64,000 bases of DNA from Marthasterias glacialis (taxonomy: Eukaryota > Echinodermata > Asteroidea > Forcipulatida > Asteriidae), in assembly GCA_911728455.2 (NCBI GenBank), contig OU452222.1, positions 13,426,201 to 13,490,200 of the forward strand, read 5' to 3'. This document shows, one piece after another, positions 23,788-38,450 of the stretch. The notes beneath the pieces were generated by a model. That model was given only the letters and a program-made list of their open reading frames with translations. It had not been told where the DNA came from and made no database searches. Numbering within the stretch: the stretch's first letter is position 1; the number at the start of each line of letters is the position of its first letter. Both the position numbers and the translations under genes were made by a program.

Positions 23788-26700
23788 ACACGTCTCCGGA
23801 GAGCCGCCCGCATCCACTGATTCCATGAAAACCACTTTTCAAAAGGGGTCAAAAATTGAAAATTTCTCACAGGGAGCTCCCTGTGAGCACCCGCCATTTT
23901 GGTCAAAAATTTTTTATGCGATTTTATGATAGAAAATGATAGAGTAGATATCACTGAAGAGGGTTTGTGTGTGGGGAAGGGGTCAATTCGCAATACTTGG
24001 GCAAATAGCAATATTTAGGTCAACTCTGACGTCACCAAGATGGCCGGAAAAGCTCGCTAGCTCCCGAAATAACGCGAGTTGGGACCTCTAGTTTGTTGGA
24101 CACGTCTCCGGAGAGCCGCCCGCATCCACTGATTCCATGAAAACCACTTTTCAAAAGGGGTCAAAAATTGAAAATTTCTCACAGGGAGCTCCCTGTGAGC
24201 ACCCGCCATTTTGGTCAAAAAATTTTTATGCGATTTTATGATAGAAAATGATAGAGTAGATATCACTGAAGAGGGTTTGTGTGTGGGGAAGGGGTCAATT
24301 CGCAATACTTGGGCAAATAGCAATATTTAGGTCAACTCTGACGTCACCAAGATGGCCGGAAAAGCTCGCTAGCTCCCGAAATAACGCGAGTTGGGACCTC
24401 TAGTTTGTTGGACACGTCTCCGGAGAGCCGCCCGCATCCACTGATTCCATGAAAACCACTTTTCAAAAGGGGTCAAAAATTGAAAATTTCTCACAGGGAG
24501 CTCCCTGTGAGCACCCGCCATTTTGGTCAAAAAATTTTTATGCGATTTTATGATAGAAAATGATAGAGTAGATATCACTGAAGAGGGTTTGTGTGTGGGG
24601 AAGGGGTCAATTCGCAATACTTGGGCAAATAGCAATATTTAGGTCAACTCTGACGTCACCAAGATGGCCGGAAAAGCTCGCTAGCTCCCGAAATAACGCG
24701 AGTTGGGACCTCTAGTTTGTTGGACACGTCTCCGGAGAGCCGCCCGCATCCACTGATTCCATGAAAACCACTTTTCAAAAGGGGTCAAAAATTGAAAATT
24801 TCTCACAGGGAGCTCCCTGTGAGCACCCGCCATTTTGGTCAAAAAATTTTTATGCGATTTTATGATAGAAAATGATAGAGTAGATATCACTGAAGAGGGT
24901 TTGTGTGTGGGGAAGGGGTCAATTCGCAATACTTGGGCAAATAGCAATATTTAGGTCAACTCTGACGTCACCAAGATGGCCGGAAAAGCTCGCTAGCTCC
25001 CGAAATAACGCGAGTTGGGACCTCTAGTTTGTTGGACACGTCTCCGGAGAGCCGCCCGCATCCACTGATTCCATGAAAACCACTTTTCAAAAGGGGTCAA
25101 AAATTGAAAATTTCTCACAGGGAGCTCCCTGTGAGCACCCGCCATTTTGGTCAAAAAATTTTTATGCGATTTTATGATAGAAAATGATAGAGTAGATATC
25201 ACTGAAGAGGGTTTGTGTGTGGGGAAGGGGTCAATTCGCAATACTTGGGCAAATAGCAATATTTAGGTCAACTCTGACGTCACCAAGATGGCCGGAAAAG
25301 CTCGCTAGCTCCCGAAATAACGCGAGTTGGGACCTCTAGTTTGTTGGACACGTCTCCGGAGAGCCGCCCGCATCCACTGATTCCATGAAAACCACTTTTC
25401 AAAAGGGGTCAAAAATTGAAAATTTCTCACAGGGAGCTCCCTGTGAGCACCCGCCATTTTGGTCAAAAAATTTTTATGCGATTTTATGATAGAAAATGAT
25501 AGAGTAGATATCACTGAAGAGGGTTTGTGTGTGGGGAAGGGGTCAATTCGCAATACTTGGGCAAATAGCAATATTGAGGTCAACTCTGACGTCACCAAGA
25601 TGGCCGGAAAAGCTCGCTAGCTCCCGAAATAACGCGAGTTGGGACCTCTAGTTTGTTGGACACGTCTCCGGAGAGCCGCCCGCATCCACTGATTCCATGA
25701 AAACCACTTTTCAAAAGGGGTCAAAAATTGAAAATTTCTCACAGGGAGCTCCCTGTGAGCACCCGCCATTTTGGTCAAAAAATTTTTATGCGATTTTATG
25801 ATAGAAAATGATAGAGTAGATATCACTGAAGAGGGTTTGTGTGTGGGGAAGGGGTCAATTCGCAATACTTGGGCAAATAGCAATATTTAGGTCAACTCTG
25901 ACGTCACCAAGATGGCCGGAAAAGCTCGCTAGCTCCCGAAATAACGCGAGTTGGGACCTCTAGTTTGTTGGACACGTCTCCGGAGAGCCGCCCGCATCCA
26001 CTGATTCCATGAAAACCACTTTTCAAAAGGGGTCAAAAATTGAAAATTTCTCACAGGGAGCTCCCTGTGAGCACCCGCCATTTTGGTCAAAAAAATTTTA
26101 TGCGATTTTACGATAGAAAATGATAGAGTAGATATCACTGAAGAGGGTTTGTGTGTGGGGAAGGGGTCAATTCGCAATACTTGGGCAAATAGCAATATTT
26201 AGGTCAACTCTGACGTCACCAAGATGGCCGGAAAAGCTCGCTAGCTCCCGAAATAACGCGAGTTGGGACCTTTAGTTTGTTGGACACGTCTCCGGAGAGC
26301 CGCCCGCATCCACTGATTCCATGAAAACCACTTTTCAAAAGGGGTCAAAAATTGAAAATTTCTCACAGGGAGCTCCCTGTGAGCACCCGCCATTTTGGTC
26401 AAAAAATTTTTATGCGATTTTATGATAGAAAATGATAGAGTAGATATCACTGAAGAGGGTTTGTGTGTGGGGAAGGGGTCAATTCGCAATACTTGGGCAA
26501 ATAGCAATATTTAGGTCAACTCTGACGTCACCAAGATGGCCGGAAAAGCTCGCTAGCTCCCGAAATAACGCGAGTTGGGACCTCTAGTTTGTTGGACACG
26601 TCTCCGGAGAGCCGCCCGCATCCACTGATTCCATGAAAACCACTTTTCAAAAGGGGTCAAAAATTGAAAATTTCTCACAGGGAGCTCCCTGTGAGCACCC

Positions 26701-27170
26701 GCCATTTTGGTCAAAAAATTTTTATGCGATTTTATGATAGAAAATGATAGAGTAGATATCACTGAAGAGGGTTTGTGTGTGGGGAAGGGGTCAATTCGCA
26801 ATACTTGGGCAAATAGCAATATTTAGGTCAACTCTGACGTCACCAAGATGGCCGGAAAAGCTCGCTAGCTCCCGAAATAACGCGAGTTGGGACCTCTAGT
26901 TTGTTGGACACGTCTCCGGAGAGCCGCCCGCATCCACTGATTCCATGAAAACCACTTTTCAAAAGGGGTCAAAAATTGAAAATTTCTCACAGGGAGCTCC
27001 CTGTGAGCACCCGCCATTTTGGTCAAAAAATTTTTATGCGATTTTATGATAGAAAATGATAGAGTAGATATCACTGAAGAGGGTTTGTGTGTGGGGAAGG
27101 GGTCAATTCGCAATACTTGGGCAAATAGCAATATTTAGGTCAACTCTGACGTCACCAAGATGGCCGGAAA

Positions 27171-30100
27171 AGCTGGCTAGCTCCCGAAATAACGCGAGTT
27201 GGGACCTCTAGTTTGTTGGACACGTCTCCGGAGAGCCGCCCGCATCCACTGATTCCATGAAAACCACTTTTCAAAAGGGGTCAAAAATTGAAAATTTCTC
27301 ACAGGGAGCTCCCTGTGAGCACCCGCCATTTTGGTCAAAAAATTTTTATGCGATTTTATGATAGAAAATGATAGAGTAGATATCACTGAAGAGGGTTTGT
27401 GTGTGGGGAAGGGGTCAATTCGCAATACTTGGGCAAATAGCAATATTTAGGTCAACTCTGACGTCACCAAGATGGCCGGAAAAGCTCGCTAGCTCCCGAA
27501 ATAACGCGAGTTGGGACCTCTAGTTTGTTGGACACGTCTCCGGAGAGCCGCCCGCATCCACTGATTCCATGAAAACCACTTTTCAAAAGGGGTCAAAAAT
27601 TGAAAATTTCTCACAGGGAGCTCCCTGTGAGCACCCGCCATTTTGGTCAAAACATTTTTATGCGATTTTATGATAGAAAATGATAGAGTAGATATCACTG
27701 AAGAGGGTTTGTGTGTGGGGAAGGGGTCAATTCGCAATACTTGGGCAAATAGCAATATTTAGGTCAACTCTGACGTCACCAAGATGGCCGGAAAAGCTCG
27801 CTAGCTCCCGAAATAACGCGAGTTGGGACCTCTAGTTTGTTGGACACGTCTCCGGAGAGCCGCCCGCATCCACTGATTCCATGAAAACCACTTTTCAAAA
27901 GGGGTCAAAAATTGAAAATTTCTCACAGGGAGCTCCCTGTGAGCACCCGCCATTTTGGTCAAAAAAATTTTATGCGATTTTATGATAGAAAATGATAGAG
28001 TAGATATCACTGAAGAGGGTTTGTGTGTGGGGAAGGGGTCAATTCGCAATACTTGGGCAAATAGCAATATTTAGGTCAACTCTGACGTCACCAAGATGGC
28101 CGGAAAAGCTCGCTAGCTCCCGAAATAACGCGAGTTGGGACCTCTAGTTTGTTGGACACGTCTCCGGAGAGCCGCCCGCATCCACTGATTCCATGAAAAC
28201 CACTTTTCAAAAGGGGTCAAAAATTGAAAATTTCTCACAGGGAGCTCCCTGTGAGCACCCGCCATTTTGGTCAAAAAATTTTTATGCGATTTTATGATAG
28301 AAAATGATAGAGTAGATATCACTGAAGAGGGTTTGTGTGTGGGGAAGGGGTCAATTCGCAATACTTGGGCAAATAGCAATATTTAGGTCAACTCTGACGT
28401 CACCAAGATGGCCGGAAAAGCTCGCTAGCTCACGAAATAACGCGAGTTGGGACCTCTAGTTTGTTGGACACGTCTCCCGAGAGCCGCCCGCATCCACTGA
28501 TTCCATGAAAACCACTTTTCAAAAGGGGTCAAAAATTGAAAATTTCTCACAGGGAGCTCCCTGTGAGCACCCGCCATTTTGGTCAAAAAATTTTTATGCG
28601 ATTTTATGATAGAAAATGATAGAGTAGATATCACTGAAGAGGGTTTGTGTGTGGGGAAGGGGTCAATTCGCAATACTTGGGCAAATAGCAATATTGAGGT
28701 CAACTCTGACGTCACCAAGATGGCCGGAAAAGCTCGCTAGCTCACGAAATAACGCGAGTTGGGACCTCTAGTTTGTTGGACACGTCTCCCGAGAGCCGCC
28801 CGCATCCACTGATTCCATGAAAACCACTTTTCAAAAGGGGTCAAAAATTGAAAATTTCTCACAGGGAGCTCCCTGTGAGCACCCGCCATTTTGGTCAAAA
28901 AATTTTTATGCGATTTTATGATAGAAAATGATAGAGTAGATATCACTGAAGAGGGTTTGTGTGTGGGGAAGGGGTCAATTCGCAATACTTGGGCAAATAG
29001 CAATATTTAGGTCAACTCTGACGTCACCAAGATGGCCGGAAAAGCTCGCTAGCTCCCGAAATAACGCGAGTTGGGACCTCTAGTTTGTTGGACACGTCTC
29101 CGGAGAGCCGCCCGCATCCACTGATTCCATGAAAACCACTTTTCAAAAGGGGTCAAAAATTGAAAATTTCTCACAGGGAGCTCCCTGTGAGCACCCGCCA
29201 TTTTGGTCAAAAAATTTTTATGCGATTTTATGATAGCAAATGATAGAGTAGATATCACTGAAGAGGGTTTGTGTGTGGGGAAGGGGTCAATTCGCAATAC
29301 TTGGGCAAATAGCAATATTTAGGTCAACTCTGACGTCACCAAGATGGCCGGAAAAGCTGGCTAGCTCCCGAAATAACGCGAGTTGGGACCTCTAGTTTGT
29401 TGGACACGTCTCCGGAGAGCCGCCCGCATCCACTGATTCCATGAAAACCACTTTTCAAAAGGGGTCAAAAATTGAAAATTTCTCACAGGGAGCTCCCTGT
29501 GAGCACCCGCCATTTTGGTCAAAAAATTTTTATGCGATTTTATGATAGAAAATGATAGAGTAGATATCACTGAAGAGGGTTTGTGTGTGGGGAAGGGGTC
29601 AATTCGCAATACTTGGGCAAATAGCAATATTTAGGTCAACTCTGACGTCACCAAGATGGCCGGAAAAGCTCGCTAGCTCCCGAAATAACGCGAGTTGGGA
29701 CCTCTAGTTTGTTGGACACGTCTCCGGAGAGCCGCCCGCATCCACTGATTCCATGAAAACCACTTTTCAAAAGGGGTCAAAAATTGAAAATTTCTCACAG
29801 GGAGCTCCCTGTGAGCACCCGCCATTTTGGTCAAAACATTTTTATGCGATTTTATGATAGAAAATGATAGAGTAGATATCACTGAAGAGGGTTTGTGTGT
29901 GGGGAAGGGGTCAATTCGCAATACTTGGGCAAATAGCAATATTTAGGTCAACTCTGACGTCACCAAGATGGCCGGAAAAGCTCGCTAGCTCCCGAAATAA
30001 CGCGAGTTGGGACCTCTAGTTTGTTGGACACGTCTCCGGAGAGCCGCCCGCATCCACTGATTCCATGAAAACCACTTTTCAAAAGGGGTCAAAAATTGAA

Positions 30101-30970
30101 AATTTCTCACAGGGAGCTCCCTGTGAGCACCCGCCATTTTGGTCAAAAAATTTTTATGCGATTTTATGATAGAAAATGATAGAGTAGATATCACTGAAGA
30201 GGGTTTGTGTGTGGGGAAGGGGTCAATTCGCAATACTTGGGCAAATAGCAATATTTAGGTCAACTCTGACGTCACCAAGATGGCCGGAAAAGCTCGCTAG
30301 CTCCCGAAATAACGCGAGTTGGGACCTCTAGTTTGTTGGACACGTCTCCGGAGAGCCGCCCGCATCCACTGATTCCATGAAAACCACTTTTCAAAAGGGG
30401 TCAAAAATTGAAAATTTCTCACAGGGAGCTCCCTGTGAGCACCCGCCATTTTGGTCAAAAAATTTTTATGCGATTTTATGATAGAAAATGATAGAGTAGA
30501 TATCACTGAAGAGGGTTTGTGTGTGGGGAAGGGGTCAATTCGCAATACTTGGGCAAATAGCAATATTTAGGTCAACTCTGACGTCACCAAGATGGCCGGA
30601 AAAGCTCGCTAGCTCACGAAATAACGCGAGTTGGGACCTCTAGTTTGTTGGACACGTCTCCCGAGAGCCGCCCGCATCCACTGATTCCATGAAAACCACT
30701 TTTCAAAAGGGGTCAAAAATTGAAAATTTCTCACAGGGAGCTCCCTGTGAGCACCCGCCATTTTGGTCAAAAAATTTTTATGCGATTTTATGATATAAAA
30801 TGATAGAGTAGATATCACTAAAGAGGGTTTGTGTGTGGGGAAGGGGTCAATTCGCAATACTTGGGCAAATAGCAATATTGAGGTCAACTCTGACGTCACC
30901 AAGATGGCCGGAAAAGCTCGCTAGCTCCCGAAATAACGCGAGTTGGGACCTCTAGTTTGTTGGACACGTC
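27171..30970. repeat. 7-unit higher-order duplication (2184-bp spacing)
   Basis: Several otherwise rare variants recur exactly 2184 bp (7 units) apart. They are AGCTGGCTAG at 27171 and 29355, CAAAACATT at 27653 and 29837, CTCACGAAAT near 28432 and 30616, TCTCCCGAG near 28476 and 30660, and TATTGAGG near 28696 and 30880. In the first copy the CTCACGAAAT and CTCCCGAG pair also occurs in the next unit (near 28744 and 28788), so a single-unit duplication followed, or a loss in the second copy. This is a duplicated multi-unit block embedded in a largely monomeric array. Confidence 0.85.
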
Positions 30971-31970
30971 TCCGGAGAGCCGCCCGCATCCACTGATTCC
31001 ATGAAAACCACTTTTCAAAAGGGGTCAAAAATTGAAAATTTCTCACAGGGAGCTCCCTGTGAGCACCCGCCATTTTGGTCAAAAAATTTTTATGCGATTT
31101 TATGATAGAAAATGATAGAGTAGATATCACTGAAGAGGGTTTGTGTGTGGGGAAGGGGTCAATTCGCAATACTTGGGCAAATAGCAATATTTAGGTCAAC
31201 TCTGACGTCACCAAGATGGCCGGAAAAGCTCGCTAGCTCCCGAAATAACGCGAGTTGGGACCTCTAGTTTGTTGGACACGTCTCCGGAGAGCCGCCCGCA
31301 TCCACTGATTCCATGAAAACCACTTTTCAAAAGGGGTCAAAAATTGAAAATTTCTCACAGGGAGCTCCCTGTGAGCACCCGCCATTTTGGTCAAAAAATT
31401 TTTATGCGATTTTATGATAGAAAATGATAGAGTAGATATCACTGAAGAGGGTTTGTGTGTGGGGAAGGGGTCAATTCGCAATACTTGGGCAAATAGCAAT
31501 ATTTAGGTCAACTCTGACGTCACCAAGATGGCCGGAAAAGCTCGCTAGCTCCCGAAATAACGCGAGTTGGGACCTCTAGTTTGTTGGACACGTGTCCGGA
31601 GAGCCGCCCGCATCCACTGATTCCATGAAAACCACTTTTCAAAAGGGGTCAAAAATTGAAAATTTCTCACAGGGAGCTCCCTGTGAGCACCCGCCATTTT
31701 GGTCAAAAAAATTTTATGCGATTTTATGATAGAAAATGATAGAGTAGATATCACTGAAGAGGGTTTGTGTGTGGGGAAGGGGTCAATTCGCAATACTTGG
31801 GCAAATAGCAATATTTAGGTCAACTCTGACGTCACCAAGATGGCCGGAAAAGCTCGCTAGCTCCCGAAATAACGCGAGTTGGGACCTCTAGTTTGTTGGA
31901 CACGTCTCCGGAGAGCCGCCCGCATCCACTGATTCCATGAAAACCACTTTTCAAAAGGGGTCAAAAATTG

Positions 31971-34900
31971 TAAATTTCTCACAGGGAGCTCCCTGTGAGC
32001 ACCCGCCATTTTGGTCAAAAAATTTTTATGCGATTTTATGATAGCAAATGATAGAGTAGATATCACTGAAGAGGGTTTGTGTGTGGGGAAGGGGTCAATT
32101 CGCAATACTTGGGCAAATAGCAATATTTAGGTCAACTCTGACGTCACCAAGATGGCCGGAAAAGCTCGCTAGCTCCCGAAATAACGCGAGTTGGGACCTC
32201 TAGTTTGTTGGACACGTCTCCGGAGAGCCGCCCGCATCCACTGATTCCATGAAAACCACTTTTCAAAAGGGGTCAAAAATTGAAAATTTCTCACAGGGAG
32301 CTCCCTGTGAGCACCCGCCATTTTGGTCAAACAATTTTTATGCGATTTTATGATAGAAAATGATAGAGTAGATATCACTGAAGAGGGTTTGTGTGTGGGG
32401 AAGGGGTCAATTCGCAATACTTGGGCAAATAGCAATATTTAGGTCAACTCTGACGTCACCAAGATGGCCGGAAAAGCTCGCTAGCTCCCGAAATAACGCG
32501 AGTTGGGACCTCTAGTTTGTTGGACACGTCTCCGGAGAGCCGCCCGCATCCACTGATTCCATGAAAACCACTTTTCAAAAGGGGTCAAAAATTGAAAATT
32601 TCTCACAGGGAGCTCCCTGTGAGCACCCGCCATTTTGGTCAAAAAAATTTTATGCGATTTTATGATAGAAAATGATAGAGTAGATATCACTGAAGAGGGT
32701 TTGTGTGTGGGGAAGGGGTCAATTCGCAATACTTGGGCAAATAGCAATATTTAGGTCAACTCTGACGTCACCAAGATGGCCGGAAAAGCTCGCTAGCTCC
32801 CGAAATAACGCGAGTTGGGACCTCTAGTTTGTTGGACACGTCTCCGGAGAGCCGCCCGCATCCACTGATTCCATGAAAACCACTTTTCAAAAGGGGTCAA
32901 AAATTGAAAATTTCTCACAGGGAGCTCCCTGTGAGCACCCGCCATTTTGGTCAAAAATTTTTTATGCGATTTTATGATAGAAAATGATAGAGTAGATATC
33001 ACTGAAGAGGGTTTGTGTGTGGGGAAGGGGTCAATTCGCAATATTTGGGCAAATAGCAATATTTAGGTCAACTCTGACGTCACCAAGATGGCCGGAAAAG
33101 CTCGCTAGCTCCCGAAATAACGCGAGTTGGGACCTCTAGTTTGTTGGACACGTCTCCGGAGAGCCGCCCGCATCCACTGATTCCATGAAAACCACTTTTC
33201 AAAAGGGGTCAAAAATTGAAAATTTCTCACAGGGAGCTCCCTGTGAGCACCCGCCATTTTGGTCAAAAAATTTTTACGCGATTTTATGATAGAAAATGAT
33301 AGAGTAGATATCACTGAAGAGGGTTTGTGTGTGGGGAAGGGGTCAATTCGCAATACTTGGGCAAATAGCAATATTGAGGTCAACTCTGACGTCACCAAGA
33401 TGGCCGGAAAAGCTCGCTAGCTCCCGAAATAACGCGAGTTGGGACCTCTAGTTTGTTGGACACGTCTCCGGAGAGCCGCCCGCATCCACTGATTCCATGA
33501 AAACCACTTTTCAAAAGGGGTCAAAAATTGAAAATTTCTCACAGGGAGCTCCCTGTGAGCACCCGCCATTTTGGTCAAAAAATTTTTATGCGATTTTATG
33601 ATAGAAAATGATAGAGTAGATATCACTGAAGAGGGTTTGTGTGTGGGGAAGGGGTCAATTCGCAATACTTGGGCAAATAGCAATATTTAGGTCAACTCTG
33701 ACGTCACCAAGATGGCCGGAAAAGCTGGCTAGCTCCCGAAATAACGCGAGTTGGGACCTCTAGTTTGTTGGACACGTCTCCGGAGAGCCGCCCGCATCCA
33801 CTGATTCCATGAAAACCACTTTTCAAAAGGGGTCAAAAATTGAAAATTTCTCACATGGAGCTCCCTGTGAGCACCCGCCATTTTGGTCAAAAAAATTTTA
33901 TGCGATTTTATGATAGAAAATGATAGAGTAGATATCACTGAAGAGGGTTTGTGTGTGGGGAAGGGGTCAATTCGCAATACTTGGGCAAATAGCAATATTT
34001 AGGTCAACTCTGACGTCACCAAGATGGCCGGAAAAGCTCGCTAGCTCCCGAAATAACGCGAGTTGGGACCTCTAGTTTGTTGGACACGTCTCCGGAGAGC
34101 CGCCCGCATCCACTGATTCCATGAAAACCACTTTTCAAAAGGGGTCAAAAATTGAAAATTTCTCACAGGGAGCTCCCTGTGAGCACCCGCCATTTTGGTC
34201 AAAAAATTTTTATGCGATTTTATGATAGAAAATGATAGAGTAGATATCACTGAAGAGGGTTTGTGTGTGGGGAAGGGGTCAATTCGCAATACTTGGGCAA
34301 ATAGCAATATTTAGGTCAACTCTGACGTCACCAAGATGGCCGGAAAAGCTCGCTAGCTCCCGAAATAACGCGAGTTGGGACCTCTAGTTTGTTGGACACG
34401 TCTCCGGAGAGCCGCCCGCATCCACTGATTCCATGAAAACCACTTTTCAAAAGGGGTCAAAAATTGAAAATTTCTCACAGGGAGCTCCCTGTGAGCACCC
34501 GCCATTTTGGTCAAAAAAATTTTATGCGATTTTATGATAGAAAATGATAGAGTAGATATCACTGAAGAGGGTTTGTGTGTGGGGAAGGGGTCAATTCGCA
34601 ATACTTGGGCAAATAGCAATATTTAGGTCAACTCTGACGTCACCAAGATGGCCGGAAAAGCTCGCTAGCTCCCGAAATAACGCGAGTTGGGACCTCTAGT
34701 TTGTTGGACACGTCTCCGGAGAGCCGCCCGCATCCACTGATTCCATGAAAACCACTTTTCAAAAGGGGTCAAAAATTGTAAATTTCTCACAGGGAGCTCC
34801 CTGTGAGCACCCGCCATTTTGGTCAAAAAATTTTTATGCAATTTTATGATAGAAAATGATAGAGTAGATATCACTGAAGAGGGTTTGTGTGTGGGGAAGG

Positions 34901-36976
34901 GGTCAATTCGCAATACTTGGGCAAATAGCAATATTTAGGTCAACTCTGACGTCACCAAGATGGCCGGAAAAGCTCGCTAGCTCCCGAAATAACGCGAGTT
35001 GGGACCTCTAGTTTGTTGGACACGTCTCCGGAGAGCCGCCCGCATCCACTGATTCCATGAAAACCACTTTTCAAAAGGGGTCAAAAATTGAAAATTTCTC
35101 ACAGGGAGCTCCCTGTGAGCACCCGCCATTTTGGTCAAAAAATTTTTATGCGATTTTATGATAGCAAATGATAGAGTAGATATCACTGAAGAGGGTTTGT
35201 GTGTGGGGAAGGGGTCAATTCGCAATACTTGGGCAAATAGCAATATTTAGGTCAACTCTGACGTCACCAAGATGGCCGGAAAAGCTCGCTAGCTCCCGAA
35301 ATAACGCGAGTTGGGACCTCTAGTTTGTTGGACACGTCTCCGGAGAGCCGCCCGCATCCACTGATTCCATGAAAACCACTTTTCAAAAGGGGTCAAAAAT
35401 TGAAAATTTCTCACAGGGAGCTCCCTGTGAGCACCCGCCATTTTGGTCAAACAATTTTTATGCGATTTTATGATAGAAAATGATAGAGTAGATATCACTG
35501 AAGAGGGTTTGTGTGTGGGGAAGGGGTCAATTCGCAATACTTGGGCAAATAGCAATATTTAGGTCAACTCTGACGTCACCAAGATGGCCGGAAAAGCTCG
35601 CTAGCTCCCGAAATAACGCGAGTTGGGACCTCTAGTTTGTTGGACACGTCTCCGGAGAGCCGCCCGCATCCACTGATTCCATGAAAACCACTTTTCAAAA
35701 GGGGTCAAAAATTGAAAATTTCTCACAGGGAGCTCCCAGTGAGCACCCGCCATTTTGGTCAAAAAAATTTTATGCGATTTTATGATAGAAAATGATAGAG
35801 TAGATATCACTGAAGAGGGTTTGTGTGTGGGGAAGGGGTCAATTCACAATACTTGGGCAAATAGCAATATTTAGGTCAACTCTGACGTCACCAAGATGGC
35901 CGGAAAAGCTCGCTAGCTCCCGAAATAACGCGAGTTGGGACCTCTAGTTTGTTGGACACGTCTCCGGAGAGCCGCCCGCATCCACTGATTCCATGAAAAC
36001 CACTTTTCAAAAGGGGTCAAAAATTGAAAATTTCTCACAGGGAGCTCCCTGTGAGCACCCGCCATTTTGGTCAAAAATTTTTTATGCGATTTTATGATAG
36101 AAAATGATAGAGTAGATATCACTGAAGAGGGTTTGTGTGTGGGGAAGGGGTCAATTCGCAATATTTGGGCAAATAGCAATATTTAGGTCAACTCTGACGT
36201 CACCAAGATGGCCGGAAAAGCTCGCTAGCTCCCGAAATAACGCGAGTTGGGACCTCTAGTTTGTTGGACACGTCTCCGGAGAGCCGCCCGCATCCACTGA
36301 TTCCATGAAAACCACTTTTCAAAAGGGGTCAAAAATTGAAAATTTCTCACAGGGAGCTCCCTGTGAGCACCCGCCATTTTGGTCAAAAAATTTTTACGCG
36401 ATTTTATGATAGAAAATGATAGAGTAGATATCACTGAAGAGGGTTTGTGTGTGGGGAAGGGGTCAATTCGCAATACTTGGGCAAATAGCAATATTGAGGT
36501 CAACTCTGACGTCACCAAGATGGCCGGAAAAGCTCGCTAGCTCCCGAAATAACGCGAGTTGGGACCTCTAGTTTGTTGGACACGTCTCCGGAGAGCCGCC
36601 CGCATCCACTGATTCCATGAAAACCACTTTTCAAAAGGGGTCAAAAATTGAAAATTTCTCACAGGGAGCTCCCTGTGAGCACCCGCCATTTTGGTCAAAA
36701 AATTTTTATGCGATTTTATGATAGAAAATGATAGAGTAGATATCACTGAAGAGGGTTTGTGTGTGGGGAAGGGGTCAATTCGCAATACTTGGGCAAATAG
36801 CAATATTTAGGTCAACTCTGACGTCACCAAGATGGCCGGAAAAGCTGGCTAGCTCCCGAAATAACGCGAGTTGGGACCTCTAGTTTGTTGGACACGTCTC
36901 CGGAGAGCCGCCCGCATCCACTGATTCCATGAAAACCACTTTTCAAAAGGGGTCAAAAATTGAAAATTTCTCACAT
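31971..36976. repeat. 10-unit higher-order duplication (3120-bp spacing)
   Basis: Six rare markers recur exactly 3120 bp apart: TAGCAAATG at 32045 and 35165, CAAACAATT at 32332 and 35452, TTTTTACGCG at 33277 and 36397, TATTGAGG at 33376 and 36496, AAAGCTGGCT near 33721 and 36841, and CACATGGAG at 33856 and 36976. A seventh, TTGTAAATTT at 31971 and 34779, is 2808 bp (9 units) apart. One copy has therefore gained or lost exactly one unit between that marker and TAGCAAATG. The second copy also has private changes (CACAATAC near 35846, CCCAGTGAG near 35738, ATGCAATT near 34840). Confidence 0.9.
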
Positions 36977-37203
36977 GGAGCTCCCTGTGAGCACCCGCCA
37001 TTTTGGTCAAAAAAATTTTATGCGATTTTATGATAGAAAATGATAGAGTAGATATCACTGAAGAGGGTTTGTGTGTGGGGAAGGGGTCAATTCGCAATAC
37101 TTGGGCAAATAGCAATATTTAGGTCAACTCTGACGTCACCAAGATGGCCGGAAAAGCTCGCTAGCTCCCGAAATAACGCGAGTTGGGACCTCTAGTTTGT
37201 TGG

Positions 37204-37514
37204 ACACGTCTCCGGAGAGCCGCCCGCATCCACTGATTCCATGAAAACCACTTTTCAAAAGGGGTCAAAAATTGAAATTTCTCACAGGGAGCTCCCTGTG
37301 AGCACCCGCCATTTTGGTCAAAAAATTTTTATGCGATTTTATGATAGAAAATGATAGAGTAGATATCACTGAAGAGGGTTTGTGTGTGGGGAAGGGGTCA
37401 ATTCGCAATACTTGGGCAAATAGCAATATTTAGGTCAACTCTGACGTCACCAAGATGGCCGGAAAAGCTGGCTAGCTCCCGAAATAACGCGAGTTGGGAC
37501 CTCTAGTTTGTTGG
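37204..37514. repeat. Unit with 1-bp deletion (311 bp), TTGAAATTT
   Basis: One A is missing from TTGAAAATTT near 37275. The unit is followed by the AGCTGGCTAG variant. The same pair of changes recurs in the unit starting at 43446, which is 6242 bp (20 units plus the intervening net length change) away, so the two are probably copies of one event. Confidence 0.95.
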
Positions 37515-38450
37515 ACACGTCTCCGGAGAGCCGCCCGCATCCACTGATTCCATGAAAACCACTTTTCAAAAGGGGTCAAAAATTGAAAATTTCTCACAGG
37601 GAGCTCCCTGTGAGCACCCGCCATTTTGGTCAAAAAATTTTTATGCGATTTTATGATAGAAAATGATAGAGTAGATATCACTGAAGAGGGTTTGTGTGTG
37701 GGGAAGGGGTCAATTCGCAATACTTGGGCAAATAGCAATATTTAGGTCAACTCTGACGTCACCAAGATGGCCGGAAAAGCTCGCTAGCTCCCGAAATAAC
37801 GCGAGTTGGGACCTCTAGTTTGTTGGACACGTCTCCGGAGAGCCGCCCGCATCCACTGATTCCATGAAAACCACTTTTCAAAAGGGGTCAAAAATTGAAA
37901 ATTTCTCACAGGGAGCTCCCTGTGAGCACCCGCCATTTTGGTCAAAAAATTTTTATGCGATTTTATGATAGAAAATGATAGAGTAGATATCACTGAAGAG
38001 GGTTTGTGTGTGGGGAAGGGGTCAATTCGCAATATTTGGGCAAATAGCAATATTTAGGTCAACTCTGACGTCACCAAGATGGCCGGAAAAGCTCGCTAGC
38101 TCCCGAAATAACGCGAGTTGGGATCTCTAGTTTGTTGGACACGTCTCCGGAGAGCCGCCCGCATCCACTGATTCCATGAAAACCACTTTTCAAAAGGGGT
38201 CAAAAATTGAAAATTTCTCACAGGGAGCTCCCTGTGAGCACCCGCCATTTTGGTCAAAAAATTTTTATGCGATTTTATGATAGAAAATGATAGAGTAGAT
38301 ATCACTGAAGAGGGTTTGTGTGTGGGGAAGGGGTCAATTCGCAATACTTGGGCAAATAGCAATATTTAGGTCAACTCTGACGTCACCAAGATGGCCGGAA
38401 AAGCTCGCTAGCTCCCGAAATAACGCGAGTTGGGACCTCTAGTTTGTTGG

